Below, piece by piece: positions 37,109-52,100 of a DNA stretch of 64,000 bases (its first letter is position 1; every line of letters starts with the position of its first letter). The position numbers and the translations under genes are program-made. Under the pieces are notes generated by a model, which made no database searches, was not told where the DNA came from, and saw only the letters and a list, made by a program, of their open reading frames with translations. Origin of the DNA: Maribacter algarum (ex Zhang et al. 2020) (lineage in GTDB: Bacteria > Bacteroidota > Bacteroidia > Flavobacteriales > Flavobacteriaceae). Location of the stretch: positions 1,364,001 to 1,428,000 of the forward strand of contig NZ_VATY01000001.1 of assembly GCF_005885635.1 (NCBI RefSeq), given 5' to 3'.

Positions 37109-40100
37109 ATGGACTACCAAATAACCAACATCAAAAAAGCCTTAGCGCTTCTTTTTCTTCTTATGGGCGGTTTTCTGATAAACACCCTTGAAGCGCAACA
37201 AAACTTTGGTCCTCGGCTTGAAAATGCCAGCGATCCCACCTTAAAATACATCAATATCAGAGGAGATTACACCTTCTTGGCGAATAGTGTAATGAATCGC
37301 GTTGATGACTTTGATAATACCAACTTTAATGTGCCCTACAATGGCACTTTAGGTAATAACCAATGGATTCGTGAATACGTGGATGTTGATGGAGACAACA
37401 CTACTTTTAGTTCAAGTAGTTCAACATTAACAACGCCTGATTGTTCCCAAATTTATTGGGCTGGGCTATATTGGGCGGGAAATTATGATGTTGAAAGATA
37501 TACCCGTAGTTCATACCCATACGCATACGACGCATCATTATATCCTGATGATAATACGCACAACGAAGTTACAACCATTAAATTTAAAGTGCCAGGTGGC
37601 ACATATGTAGACATTACTGCAGATAATTTGGCCGATCCGGTAGGAGATGAGGACGAAATTATTATCGATGGTTATGCCGATGGGGTTCCAGACAGCCCAT
37701 ATGTATGCTACAAAAATGTAACAGGTATGTTACAAGCTCTGGCGGATCCTGACGGAGAATATTTTGCCGCAAACATTAGAGGAACGCGAGGTGGAAACAC
37801 TTATGGAGTTGCGGGTTGGACACTTGTAGTAATCTATGAAAACCCTACCCTAACCGGAAAGTACATATCGGTTTTCGATGGCTATGAAGGTGTGACCACA
37901 CAATCCACCGCTGCAAGCAGGCAAAACATTGATATCGCTGGCTTTAACACCGTACCTGCTGGGCCTGTAAGAGCGCGTATAGGAGTGGGTGTTTTAGAAG
38001 GTGAAACAGATCTTACTGGTGACAGATTTCGAATTCGAACACCATTAAATAATACATATTCTAACTTAAGCAATACGGCAAACCCCGCGAATAACTTTTT
38101 CAACTCAAGTATAACTATTGATGGAGTCAACGTTGCTTCAAGAGACATCAATAGTACAAACTCAATGGGGTTTGATTCTGACATTTTCAATATTAACAAC
38201 CCCGCTAATAGCGTTATTGATAATGGTGAAACCTCTGCAAGACTGCAGTTAAGAACCAGCGCAGATTGGTTCGGGGCTTTCTTGGTGACCTTTGGTGTAG
38301 ATATTATTGAACCAGATATCGTTTTAGAGAAGAAGGTGGAAGACATAGCGGGTAACGACATTACTGGTCTAGGTGTAAACCTAGGGCAAACACTCGACTA
38401 TGTGCTGTCTTTTCGAAATCGGGGTAATGATGATGCAACTAATTACACGATACGTGATGTTTTACCCGTAAATGTATTCCCCCCTGGAGGACCTACGTCT
38501 GACTTCGCGCCTGGCGATATTGACGCACCAGCCGGTGTAACTTACACTTATGATATCGCAACACGGTCTATAACTTTTTCGATTCCTGATAACCTAGTTG
38601 AAATAGGGGATCCTGTATCATCCATTCGAATGCGTGTTCGTGTAGCTGAAAATTGTTTCGATTTTATAGATGCTTGTACCGACCTGATTGAAAACTTAGC
38701 GTACTCTACTTACGAAGGGGTAATCAATGATAATGTAATCTCTGATGACCCTAGCGTCTCTGATTTTGATGATTGCGGATTTGTTACACCCGGCGCAACC
38801 AACTTTTTACTAGATGATTTAGAAAATTGCAACTTCACAAGAACGGTTCAGTTATGTGGAGATGACGTTCTTCTAGATGCTGGAGATAATTTCGATAGCT
38901 ATGTCTGGGTAATTGACGACAATGGAAACGGTCTTTTTGATGCGACTGATACGGTTATTGACGATGGCGATCCAGACAACGATCCAAGTACACTTTTAGT
39001 CACTCAAGAAGGAACGTACATCGTTGATAAAATTATACCTGATCCATGTAAAGGTTTTAAAGAAATTATGGTGGTTGAACGCTTTGGTACATCTACAGTC
39101 AATCCTATAATTGATTATTTCAATACTGTAAACGCCGATGCTGATGTAACCAATGATATTGAAGGTGAAATTACAACCTGTAGTATTGATGGCGATCAAT
39201 TGGCTAAAATATTCTTGTGCGGAGCAGGCGATTCACAAATTTTACAAACTAACATTACTGATGCTCAGACCATCTCATGGGAGCTTTTAGACGAGAGCAG
39301 TTGTACCGCAGCACCAGATGATTGTGCAAACAAAAATGCAACCTGTACTTGGAATCAAGTAGCTACTGGCAGTACGTACACAGCAAATAGTGCTGGCAAA
39401 TATCGTTTAGTCGTTACCTATCAAAATGGATGTTTCAATCGTTTTTACTTTGATGTTTTTCAGAACAACCTAAATGTTGAATACGACACTAGGGATATTA
39501 TCTGTACAACAGACGGTTACATTAATGTAACTAATCCAGGAAGTGGTTATGGTTTTCAACTAGTCGATATTACCAACAATGCTATTTTAGTTCCTTATAG
39601 CGCTAATAACGGACCTAATTTTACAATTACATCAAATGGACAGTATCGTGTTGATATCGTTCCATTAGATGGAGCTGGCGATCCAATTATTAACGCCTGT
39701 GTTTTCAGCACTCCAGATATTGGCATTCGTGACAGAGATTTTCAAGTAGACATTACAACTACTCCAGCCAACTGTAACGCTCAGGGTTCCATTCAAGTTG
39801 ATATTTTAAATGTTGAAGCAGACTACACTTATATTCTCCGTCAAACTGATGGTACCCTAATTGATGATGAAACCGCCCAGCCTGATAATACGCATACTTT
39901 CAACGTAAACCAAGGAGACTATATAATCGAGGTGGCTACCGCTGACGGATGTACTTTTTCCCAAAACGTCACTGTTGGTAGAACCATTGATCCCTCGGTC
40001 TCAGCCCTACTAACCCAGAACATTGGGTGTACTGCTGGTACTATTACATTAACTGCAGCCAATGGCTTGCCTGATCCAAACTACTCATTTGCGATTTGGA

Positions 40101-43100
40101 GTTACAATGGAGTTGATCGTTACCCTACAATATCAGACATTCCTGGTGATCAATATCAAGTAGATCCTGTTTTTACATTCGGATGGAGAGATACTGATAG
40201 CGATGGTACCGATGAATACTTTTCTGGAGAAGACGGAACTTATGTGTTTGTTGTTGTTGATGCGAACAGCTGTTTCGCCTTTTCAAATCCAGTTACGATT
40301 TCAGACAATGGAGCGATGACGGTTGCAATAACAGATGATAGTCCCATAAGTTGTACAGGAAGCAGCAATGCAGCTATCACAATTGTTCCAACTGGGGGGG
40401 TAGCTCCTTTTACCTATAGTATTGATGGTGGCTTGACCACACAAACAACACCTTCTTTTGTTGGTTTGTCTGCTGGGTCCTACTCCATTGAAGTCAATGA
40501 TAGTTCAGGATGTACAATTGATTTGACACATAATATTTCTGATCCATTTCCTTTATCTGCCTCTGCAGGTGTTTCAAGGGACGCCACCTGCGATCCGTTG
40601 GGTGCAGAAGTGAGAATCACAAATGTTGTTGGTGGTACCGCTCCGTATCAATATAGTTTTGACGGTGGTGGAACTTATAGTTCTTCATCCATTGCGACCT
40701 TGCCTCCCGGTACTTACACCATAATCGTTAGGGATGCTACAAATTGTGAATTTCCAATGGTAGTTGATGTTGAAGATACGCCGACGCCGCCAGGGGTTTC
40801 ACTCACTCCCGAAGTAAATTATAATTGCGATGGTTCGGGAACTATAACCGCAACGCCTAGTATTCCGACATATAATTATACGTATGAATTAGATGGTGTT
40901 CCAAATTCTCCAGACCCTACAAGCAATGTTTTTCTTAATGTTCCGCCTGGGACATATACGGTAAGAACAAACTATGTTTCCGCGACACCACCAACGCCAA
41001 GTTTGCTGTTAAGTGAAGATTTTGGAAGTGGTTTAACCATTCCGAACCCTAACACATCCGGATATTTTTATGAAGATCAGTTAAATGATAATACCCCAAG
41101 TGGGGCGCCAATAGACAATAATAGGTCCATTAATGATTATGAATATGCAGTTACGGATTCCATTGCAAGGCCATTTGGCTCATGGCTAAACCCTATTGAC
41201 CATACAACAGGAACTAGAGCAACGGATGGTCGTTATTTAGTTATCAATATTGGAGCGCCTGCACCAGGTCAAGTAATCTATCAACAACCTATAAATGATA
41301 TTATTCACAACCAACCTTTAAGTGTTTCCTTGTGGTTGATAAACTTAATGAGAAGTGGAAACAATCGTATCCCTCCTGATTTAACAATTGAACTTCGCCA
41401 CCCAGGAACTAATGCTCTTATAGTGTCAGCAAATACAGGAGCGGTGCCTGAAAATGATATATGGAACGAGTATGTTCTGTCCCTTAACCCTGGTGCTAAT
41501 TCTAGTTTGAATTTAGTTATTATCACAAACGAAAGTGAAATCAGCGGTAACGATGTTGCGATAGATGACATTACCGTCTATCAAACACCCGAGGTTTGTC
41601 CTTTATTTGTAGAAACTCCTGTTACCGTTGTTGCGGGGCAAGTTTTTGAATCCAATGGTATTGGGTCTACAAATGTAAGCTGTAACGGTCTTTCTGATGG
41701 AACAATCACCTTTGAAGTTGAGAATTTTGATACCGTGGCAGGTTTTGATTACTCTGTTGATGGAGGAACGAACTGGATTAACTCAACAACTTCTCCAGTA
41801 ACAACCGCTGCTATTTATGGTGCCGGAAGCCAAACCATTCAAATACGTAAAGCAGACGAAATTACTTGCACAACTTCTGTTACAACAACGATTACAGAAC
41901 CTACCCCTGTAGTGGCAGCGGCCACCATAACGACCCCTTTCAGTTGTAACGGCGGCGCCACGATAACCGCAAGCGCAACAGGCGGGACACCAACTTATGA
42001 ATACCAATTGGAGGACAATGCAGGGGCCGTGATAGGAACCTTCGACTTCGCCACGAACGGAAACAATACCGTATTCCCTGGATTGGCACCGGGAGACTAT
42101 ATCGTAATAGCAAGGGATATCAATGGCTGTTCAGATCCTATCGATACCGCCATTAACATCGCCCCAACCAATCCCGTCGTGTTCAGCGTAACACCAACGG
42201 CATGCTACTCCGGCGCAAACGATGCCTCGATCCAAGTAGACGTTACCAACGGAAACGGGGGGTACCAGTTCAGGATCAATGCAGGACCATGGATCACGCC
42301 AACACCCGCCAACGCAACAACATACACATTCGACAACCTGGCCAACGGAGCATACGACATCGAGGTAAGGGATGCCCTAGGGTGCCCCAACCCTTTGCCA
42401 ACACCCACAAACGTAACCATTCAACCAGAGTTGACGGTAAGCGCAACAGCACCCAACATCACGGCATGTGGCACAAGTACGGATATCGATATCACCGCTG
42501 CAGGTGGCGATACCAATTATGTATATGCCGTAGTGCCCAATGGAAACGCGGTCGTGGACGGGGACTTCAGCACTACCAATCCCGTTGCCGTTACAACGGC
42601 AGGGGACTATGACGTTCATGTACGCGACAATAACGGCGCTGCCGGATATTGCTCCGATATGTTCACCATAACCATCGCCCAGGATGCACCCATTGCCATC
42701 ACACCCACACCAACGGCTGTTAGCTGTTTCGGTGGAAGCGATGGCGCCATCGACATCGTTGTCGATTCAGGTGGGGCCGGCCCATTCGAGTTCAGCATCG
42801 ACGGAGGCACGAACTATCAAGTCGGAGGTTCCTTCGTGAACCTATCGGCAGGAACATACCCCGTACAGGTCCGTGACGCGAACGGTTGTGAGACAACTCC
42901 CGTAAATGTAGATGTTACGGAACCTGCACAGCTCGTCGCAGAAGCAGTTCAAACACAAGATTATACCTGCTTGCAACTAGGGCAGATCACAGTGGGTAGC
43001 GTAACTCCTACCTCCGGTGGTTCAGGGGATTACCAGTACAGTATCGATGGGGGGACATGGACCGCCTCCACAACCGGGGGGCATACATTCGTCGACCTTT

Positions 43101-46100
43101 TGGACGGAACATACAGTATCCGTGTACGTGATGCAAATGCCATTTCCTGCGAGACCACTCTTGCGGATGTCATCATTGCCCCGTTACCCGTTGAACCAAC
43201 ATTGAGTAGCGCAATCAGTTATAACTGTGATGGAACGGGTGATATCACCATCACTCCTTTCGACCCGACCTATACTTATATTTTAGATGGAACACTTCCT
43301 GGACAAACAGGTGCAGGTGCAAACGTGCTTGCCGATGTTGCCGTTGGGTCGCACATCGTAACCGTGAACTACGGTAGCGATTGTACCGTCGATATCACTG
43401 TAGTAGTGGAGCCGGGCAATGCCTTCGAAGCTTCCATCACAGCCTTTGAAAACCTTGACTGTAACGCCGACAACTCGGGAACGATTACCATCTCGGCCGA
43501 TAACTTCGGTGCAGGTGGATTCGAATACAGCCTGAACAGCGGTGCCTTTGTTGGTCCGTTCACGGCAGATGAACAGATTACGGGTCTTGCCGCACAGGCA
43601 CACAGCATAGTCGTCCGTGACGTGGACGACCCGGTTGCGGGCTGTACCGTTACACTGAACCAGACACTTACAGAACCTACCCCTGTAGTGGCAGCGGCCA
43701 CCATAACGACCCCTTTCAGTTGTAACGGCGGCGCCACGATAACCGCAAGCGCAACAGGCGGGACACCAACTTATGAATACCAATTGGAGGACAATGCAGG
43801 GGCCGTGATAGGAACCTTCGACTTCGCCACGAACGGAAACAATACCGTATTCCCTGGATTGGCACCGGGAGACTATATCGTAATAGCAAGGGATATCAAT
43901 GGCTGTTCAGATCCTATCGATACCGCCATTAACATCGCCCCAACCAATCCCGTCGTGTTCAGCGTAACACCAACGGCATGCTACTCCGGCGCAAACGATG
44001 CCTCGATCCAAGTAGACGTTACCAACGGAAACGGGGGGTACCAGTTCAGGATCAATGCAGGACCATGGATCACGCCAACACCCGCCAACGCAACAACATA
44101 CACATTCGACAACCTGGCCAACGGAGCATACGACATCGAGGTAAGGGATGCCCTAGGGTGCCCCAACCCTTTGCCAACACCCACAAACGTAACCATTCAA
44201 CCAGAGTTGACGGTAAGCGCAACAGCACCCAACATCACGGCATGTGGCACAAGTACGGATATCGATATCACCGCTGCAGGTGGCGATACCAATTATGTAT
44301 ATGCCGTAGTGCCCAATGGAAACGCGGTCGTGGACGGGGACTTCAGCACTACCAATCCCGTTGCCGTTACAACGGCAGGGGACTATGACGTTCATGTACG
44401 CGACAATAACGGCGCTGCCGGATATTGCTCCGATATGTTCACCATAACCATCGCCCAGGATGCACCCATTGCCATCACACCCACACCAACGGCTGTTAGC
44501 TGTTTCGGTGGAAGCGATGGCGCCATCGACATCGTTGTCGATTCAGGTGGGGCCGGCCCATTCGAGTTCAGCATCGACGGAGGCACGAACTATCAAGTCG
44601 GAGGTTCCTTCGTGAACCTATCGGCAGGAACATACCCCGTACAGGTCCGTGACGCGAACGGTTGTGAGACAACTCCCGTAAATGTAGATGTTACGGAACC
44701 TGCACAGCTCGTCGCAGAAGCAGTTCAAACACAAGATTATACCTGCTTGCAACTAGGGCAGATCACAGTGGGTAGCGTAACTCCTACCTCCGGTGGTTCA
44801 GGGGATTACCAGTACAGTATCGATGGGGGGACATGGACCGCCTCCACAACCGGGGGGCATACATTCGTCGACCTTTTGGACGGAACATACAGTATCCGTG
44901 TACGTGATGCAAATGCCATTTCCTGCGAGACCACTCTTGCGGATGTCATCATTGCCCCGTTACCCGTTGAACCAACATTGAGTAGCGCAATCAGTTATAA
45001 CTGTGATGGAACGGGTGATATCACCATCACTCCTTTCGACCCGACCTATACTTATATTTTAGATGGAACACTTCCTGGACAAACAGGTGCAGGTGCAAAC
45101 GTGCTTGCCGATGTTGCCGTTGGGTCGCACATCGTAACCGTGAACTACGGTAGCGATTGTACCGTCGATATCACTGTAGTAGTGGAGCCGGGCAATGCCT
45201 TCGAAGCTTCCATCACAGCCTTTGAAAACCTTGACTGTAACGCCGACAACTCGGGAACGATTACCATCTCGGCCGATAACTTCGGTGCAGGTGGATTCGA
45301 ATACAGCCTGAACAGCGGTGCCTTTGTTGGTCCGTTCACGGCAGATGAACAGATTACGGGTCTTGCCGCACAGGCACACAGCATAGTCGTCCGTGACGTG
45401 GACGACCCGGTTGCGGGCTGTACCGTTACACTGAACCAGACACTTACAGAACCGGCACCTATTGTTGCCGCTGCAGCAATTACTGAGACTTTTACTTGTA
45501 ATACAGGTAGTGCGACAATTACCGCCAGCGCAACTGGGGGAACACCAACTTACGAGTACCAATTGGAAGATAATGCAGGTAGTGTTATCGGAACTTTTGA
45601 CTTCGCCACAAACGGAAACAATACCATTTTCTCAGGACTGACCGCTGGTGATTATATCGTTCGAGCAAGAGATATCAACAACTGTTCAGACCCCATAGAT
45701 ACCCCTATTACCGTTGTAGCACCTGTAAGCCCAACATTTACCGTAAATCCAACAGCTTGCTACTCCGGAGCTAACGATGCTTCAATCGTAGTTGATGTAA
45801 CCTCGGTCCCCGGTAACGGAGGGTTCCAATTCAGTATTACGGGCAACTCAGGGCCATGGCTGACGCCTACACCCGCATCCGCCACTTCATACACATTCGA
45901 CAACCTCGCAAACGGAACGTACACAATAGACGTGCGCGACGCGTTCGGCTGCCTGGCAGCACAACAATCGATAACAATCGAGTCTCAACTGACAGCAATT
46001 ATTGATGTTATTGACATTACATGTAATGACGGTACAATTACAGTTACCCCTTCTGGAGGTGACGGTAATTATGCATATGCTTTTGTAACCACCGGAACAG

Positions 46101-49100
46101 GAGTTTCCGCTGGAGATTTTGCAGCATTAAACACATTTACGGTTACCGCTGGTAACGATGGAGATTACGATGTTTATGTTTGGGATAACAATGCAGGTAC
46201 TCCTCATTGTGAATATATGGAAACAGTTACTGTTAACCCGGCAACGCCAATAGCATTTACAGCAATCGGAATTGACCCTGAATGTCATGATGGTGTAGGT
46301 TCGATAGATATAACTATTACATCGGGAGATATTCCCTATCAAATCCGAATTGTCGATTTAGATAACGCTGGAGCTTCAAATCAAACCGTCACAAATGTAA
46401 TTGGCACAACACAATCCTTCTTCAACCTAATGACAGGTGAATACGAGGTTTATGTTCAAGATGTGAATGGCTGTGAAACTCAACTTTCACCGAATATTAC
46501 AATTGACAATCCTGATGAGTTGACAGCCACAGTAAACCCAATACTTCCTGCTGCTTGTGGAAGTGTTGATCCTATGGATTATGGATTCCAGTTTGTAGGT
46601 TATCCCACCACATATCCTTCAGGTACAACTATTGAGTTTAGTGCCGATGGTGGAGCAACTTGGACAGGTGATGACAGTGTCCCTGGCACAACAGATGTTC
46701 TTATGGGCTATATTTCAGGAACAAGTGTATTCCCATCTATGAGAACCGTAGTTGGCGGGGTTGAAATTTGTAGAACAGATTTACCTAGATACATTATACC
46801 GTTCCCATTAGATGATTTAGACATTAGTATTTCGACTGTCGTTGTAGGTTGTAATGAACTCCAAGTTACTGTTCAGGGTACAGCAGGTGTTCCCAATTAT
46901 GAATACACCTATGCAGATGACCCGTCCACATTCAATATTGCTACGGCAACTTGGACTGCGGCCGTACCAGGATCACATACTTGGACAGGTCTGGTGCCTG
47001 GTCGAACTTATGTTTTCTACGTTCGCGATTCCACTGGTTGTATTCGACAAAGTAATGTGAATGTGAACGACATTACAACAAACCCACTCGAAATAACAGC
47101 TACATATGAGCCTTCTTGTTCTGGTGCAAATGATGCTGAAATTACTTATACAATTACAGATACTGATGCTACCACACATCCAAGTATGCGATGGGAATTC
47201 TATAATGCAAATACCAATGCCTTAGTGCAGACGAATACTGGTCACCCAGCAGCTATACCAACCGCTTCAACAATTACCATAACAGGATTAGCTCCTGGTG
47301 AATACTACATTGTAGTCACAGAAGTGGACGCCTCGAACATTGATGCTTGTGTTTCCGGTAGTGAAAATTTACTCATAGAGGAATTGAACCCTATAACCGC
47401 TTCATTAAGCAAGTTGAGTGATATTTCCTGTAACGCTCCAGGCTTAATTTCTGTAGATGACATTCAAGGTGGCGGTGGCACTTTCAATTTTACGGTAACC
47501 GGTCCAGCAGGTTTTACAACGATTACGGCAACTACTGATAATCCTATTTCCATTCCGGCAAACTCAACTGCTGGAGACTATAATGTTAGAGTTACAGACC
47601 AATTTGGCTGTTTTGCGGATTTTGGTCCAATTAATCTGACTTTGACAGCAAACCCAACCATTGATTCAATGGTCGTGGATAATTGTGCTTCACCTACTTC
47701 ATTAACGATTAATGCAACTAGTACTGCACCTCAAATATTATATTCTATTGATGGGGGAACAAATTATGTCGACAACGGAGGTGTATTTAATAACCTTGCC
47801 TCTGGAACGTATAACGTTGCTATCATTGACAGTAACGGATGTACAGATACAGATACTGTAGAGATATTCCCCGTGCTAGAAGCCAATGTTTCCCTAACAA
47901 AACTAATCGATTGTACTGCTAGTCCAGATGCAGAAATTACCATCGATGTCACCGTTGGGTCAACAAGCTATGATTATGAAATTACAAATGGGCTTGGTTC
48001 GGTTGTTTCTAGAACAGCCCTACCTACCAATCCTTTTGTTTTTACAACAACTGTTCCTGAGGATTATACGATAACCATTTACGATAATGGTACTTCAGCA
48101 CCGGAATGTAATCGTGTGTTCACGGTTAATGTTCCTGCTGCAGTTATCCCAGCATTTACAGAAACACATGCTGATGTTACATGTAATGGTTCTACGAATG
48201 GAACAATAACATTGACAGAAACGCTTAACGGAATCAACCCGTTGACTTATACTATCTCACCGGTAGCGGGAAGCTTTAATGCAACAACCAACACCTTTGA
48301 AAACCTTCCACCAAATACCTATACCGTTACAGGAACTGGTAGCAACAGCTGTATATTTGATATTGTAGGAATTGTTGTTAATGAACCAAATGCCATCGCC
48401 AACGTCAACGCAACGGTAACGGAGTTCGGATGTGCAACGGGCAACAACACCGAAAACGCAACGATCACAATCGATAACGCCGCAATCACAGGCGGATCGA
48501 ACAATTACGTGAGATACGAGTTCATAAACGACCAGGGAACACCGGCGACCGGCGACGATGTCGTCCTACAGGACGGTTCTGGCTTGACTTATACCGAAAC
48601 AGATATCTTAGGCGGCACATACATCATCAACGTATATGACGACATGGGATGTATTGGAACAACAACCGCTACGATATTACCTTATGTGGAGATTACCGAT
48701 CCAACGGTCACCGTTACTCAGGATGTTACCTGTAACCCGGGGAACGATGCCGAGGTAATCATCGGTATCGTGATCAATCCTTCAGCGGGAGCGGTCGATC
48801 TGTCCTATTCCATTGTCGGAACAGACAATGCATATAATGCACCTAACCAGGCTTCAAATGCATTTACGGCAATCGGAATCGGTAATTACCTGGCAACCGT
48901 AACCAATCACCTTACCGGATGCTCGGTTCAGACCACCTTTGAAATAGAGGACCCGAACACTTTCGAGATAGCGACCACGGTTACCGATGTAGTTTGTTTT
49001 GGGGATGATGGGTCCGTGAGCTTCACAATCAGCGACACCATCAATCCTTACGCAAGTGGGTTCACTTGGCAGATTTACGAATCACAGGGAACGGATAACT

Positions 49101-52100
49101 TGCTTGATGATGTTATCGTAGCAGGTGCATCCGGAGTGTCAGCCAATCTAGGCCCAACCGCTCCTTTTGCCATCGGGGCAGGGGAATACCGTGTCGAGAT
49201 CACACAGGATTCAGACCCTTCATGTGTCAACAATGCACGCTTTGTAATCGCAGGCCCTAGTGCCGCCATTACGGCCAATGTAGATGTAACACCTATAACC
49301 TGTGTCGGTAACGACGGGGTAATCGAGATAATCGACGTTGTCGGTGGATGGGGAGATTATTCCTACTACGTCGGCACAACAGCACCGACCGTTGTCGGCG
49401 ACTATGTCGCTTCTCCGCGTTTCGATGCTCTTGCACCCGGTACTTACCAGGCATGGGTAATCGACCAGAACGGTTGCCAGCAAGAAGTACAGAATACCAT
49501 CGTGCTTGCGGACCCGACACCTATTGCCGCTACGTTACAGCTCAACCAGCCCAACTGTCCCAACTTCATGGGAGAGATAGAGGTGGTCGGCGTAACCGGT
49601 GGACAGGGAAGCAACTATACCTACCAACTTATAAAAGACGGTACACCTGTAGGCACTCCTCAGAATACAACCGTATTCTCCGGTCTCGATGCCGGCAGTT
49701 ATACCGTGCAGGTCAATGACCAGTGGTCATGTACCTTTACAACTCTTGCCGAGATTCTATACGAGCCTATCGTACCATTGGCGACTGTTGTCAAAACTAT
49801 CGATTGTACCGTCGATCCCGGTGGGCATATCAATATCACGCAAACAGGAGGCTCCGGTAACTTCGACTATGAGGTAAGATATCCGGGCACATTGCCGGCC
49901 GATCCTGCAGATGATACCAATACGACCGGTGTTTTCACGACGTTGACAATTGTCGGTGATTATGTGTTCACTATCACAGACCAGGCCGTTGGCCATGCCT
50001 GTCCGGTGACCATTACACAGAACCTTCAGGATGCAGTACTTCCAGTATTGACCATAGATGCCGCCACGAATGTTACCTGTAACAGCGCAGATGACGGAAC
50101 CATTACGGCAAGTGTTGTCGATAACGGGGTAGGGCCATTCGTGTTCACGATTATATCAGGACCGGGCAGCTCGGCTTCCTTCCCAATAACAGCAACCTCG
50201 AACACAGATACATCAGCGGTATTCGAAGGACTAGAGGGAACTGCTGCGGGTATTACATACACCGTAGAAGCAAGGGGGGCGAACAATTGTTTCGTGACCG
50301 AAACACAGATAATCACACAACCGGATGCCATCGCCAACGTCAACGCAACGGTAACGGAGTTCGGATGTGCAACGGGCAACAACACCGAAAACGCAACGAT
50401 CACAATCGATAACGCCGCAATCACAGGCGGATCGAACAATTACGTGAGATACGAGTTCATAAATACTGATACGGCAACAACCGTTCAAGATGGCACGAAC
50501 TCCAGCTATACCGAAACCAACTTCCTAGGAGGAAATTATTCGATAAATGTTTATGATGATAATGGGTGTATTGGAAACACAACTGCGACAATAGCTCCAT
50601 TTACTGAAATAAGCGACCCTACCGTAACCGTAACACAAGACATTACATGTGATCCTGCCATCCTTGAAGAGATTCAAGTTGGCGTAACACTTACTCCAGC
50701 AGCTGGAACCGTAAATCTTGAGTATACCACAACTGGAACGAATGTTGCTTACAATCAAACCAATACAACCGGAACGTTTACTGGTATGGGTATTGGTAAT
50801 TATTCTATTTCCATAACCAATTTAATAACTGGGTGTTTAGTTCAAACAACACACGAAATTTTGGATCCTGACGTGATGCGTGCAGTGGCAACTAAACTTA
50901 CCGATGAAGAATGTTTGAACAACGGGGTAGATGAGGGAAGTTTAGAAATCGGAATTACAGACTACACGGGTAATTATTCATATCAAGTATATGATGATAA
51001 TGATGTCGCGGTACCTGGTGCTGGATTCTCTGGAACTGGAAACACAACTATGCCATTAATCATAACTAATCTTCCAGGAGGGGTATATTATGTTCGTATT
51101 ATTGAAACTGATGCTCCATTCTGCCAAGATGATTCAAATTTAATTACCATAATAGCACCTGAATTCCCAGTTTCAGCAATCGTAAGTGAACAGGCCAGCC
51201 CAAGTTGTTCGGACGACCAAGGAAGCATATTGGTTGATCCAGAAGGCGGAGTAGGCCCATATACAATTATACTCACTAACACCACGACTGCACAGACCTA
51301 CACGGAAACGAATGTAGAAGCCTTTATTTTCTCAGGATTGTCAGGCGGAGATTTTGATATCTCAATTACCGACGCACAAGGATGTCCAATTACAAATAAC
51401 ATCACACTTGTAACTCCTGATGCGCTTGTGGCTACAATTGCCTCAACACCTGTAATATGCTACAATGCAAATACTGGAACCGTAACTGCGTCTGTAAACC
51501 CAAGAAATGTAACTCCGAATTATTTATTTCAATTAAATAGATACGATAGCACGGGCACAACAATGGCCACTACGTCTGCAACCCAGGCTTCAAGTACATT
51601 CTCTGGACTGAGCCCAGGATTCTACAGCATTACTGCAAGTGATGATGTTGGTTGTTCTGATGAAACATCAGTCATAGAAATTATCAATCCTTCTGAAGTT
51701 GTGGCGCAATTAATTCGTACGAGTCCGTTGACATGTGCTACTGGAATCGAGCTTGAGCTTTCTGCAACTGGCGGTAGCGGAACTTATGAATATAGTGAAG
51801 ATAATGTTACCTGGATATCAATGACGGGGAGTTCAGTAGCAATTCCTAATGCTAACATACCTGGTCCACTTGGTGCAGGAACATATCGTTACCATGTAAG
51901 GGATGCCATAAATGGATGTATATCTGTTTTGAGTAATGAAATATCCGAAGATGATATCATGCCTCTTGCCTTTACTGAGCTGAATGCAACCATCATTGCT
52001 TGCGTTGGCGACACAGCAGCCATAATGGCTGATGCCACAGGCGGATTAGGAAACTACATGTACGAGTTGTACACTGATGTTTCATTAAGCCCAGCTTCAA

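Noticed and set aside
41892-45443. GC-rich block as a mobile element or contaminant insertion
   Set aside because: It is fully in frame, encodes SprB-type modules homologous to its neighbours, and has no transposase or terminal inverted repeats; recombination within an adhesin gene explains it better.
41783-50758. Many long antisense reading frames inside the giant gene
   Set aside because: They arise from repetitive, Thr/Gly/Asp-biased codons on the coding strand, repeat with the duplication and resemble no proteins.
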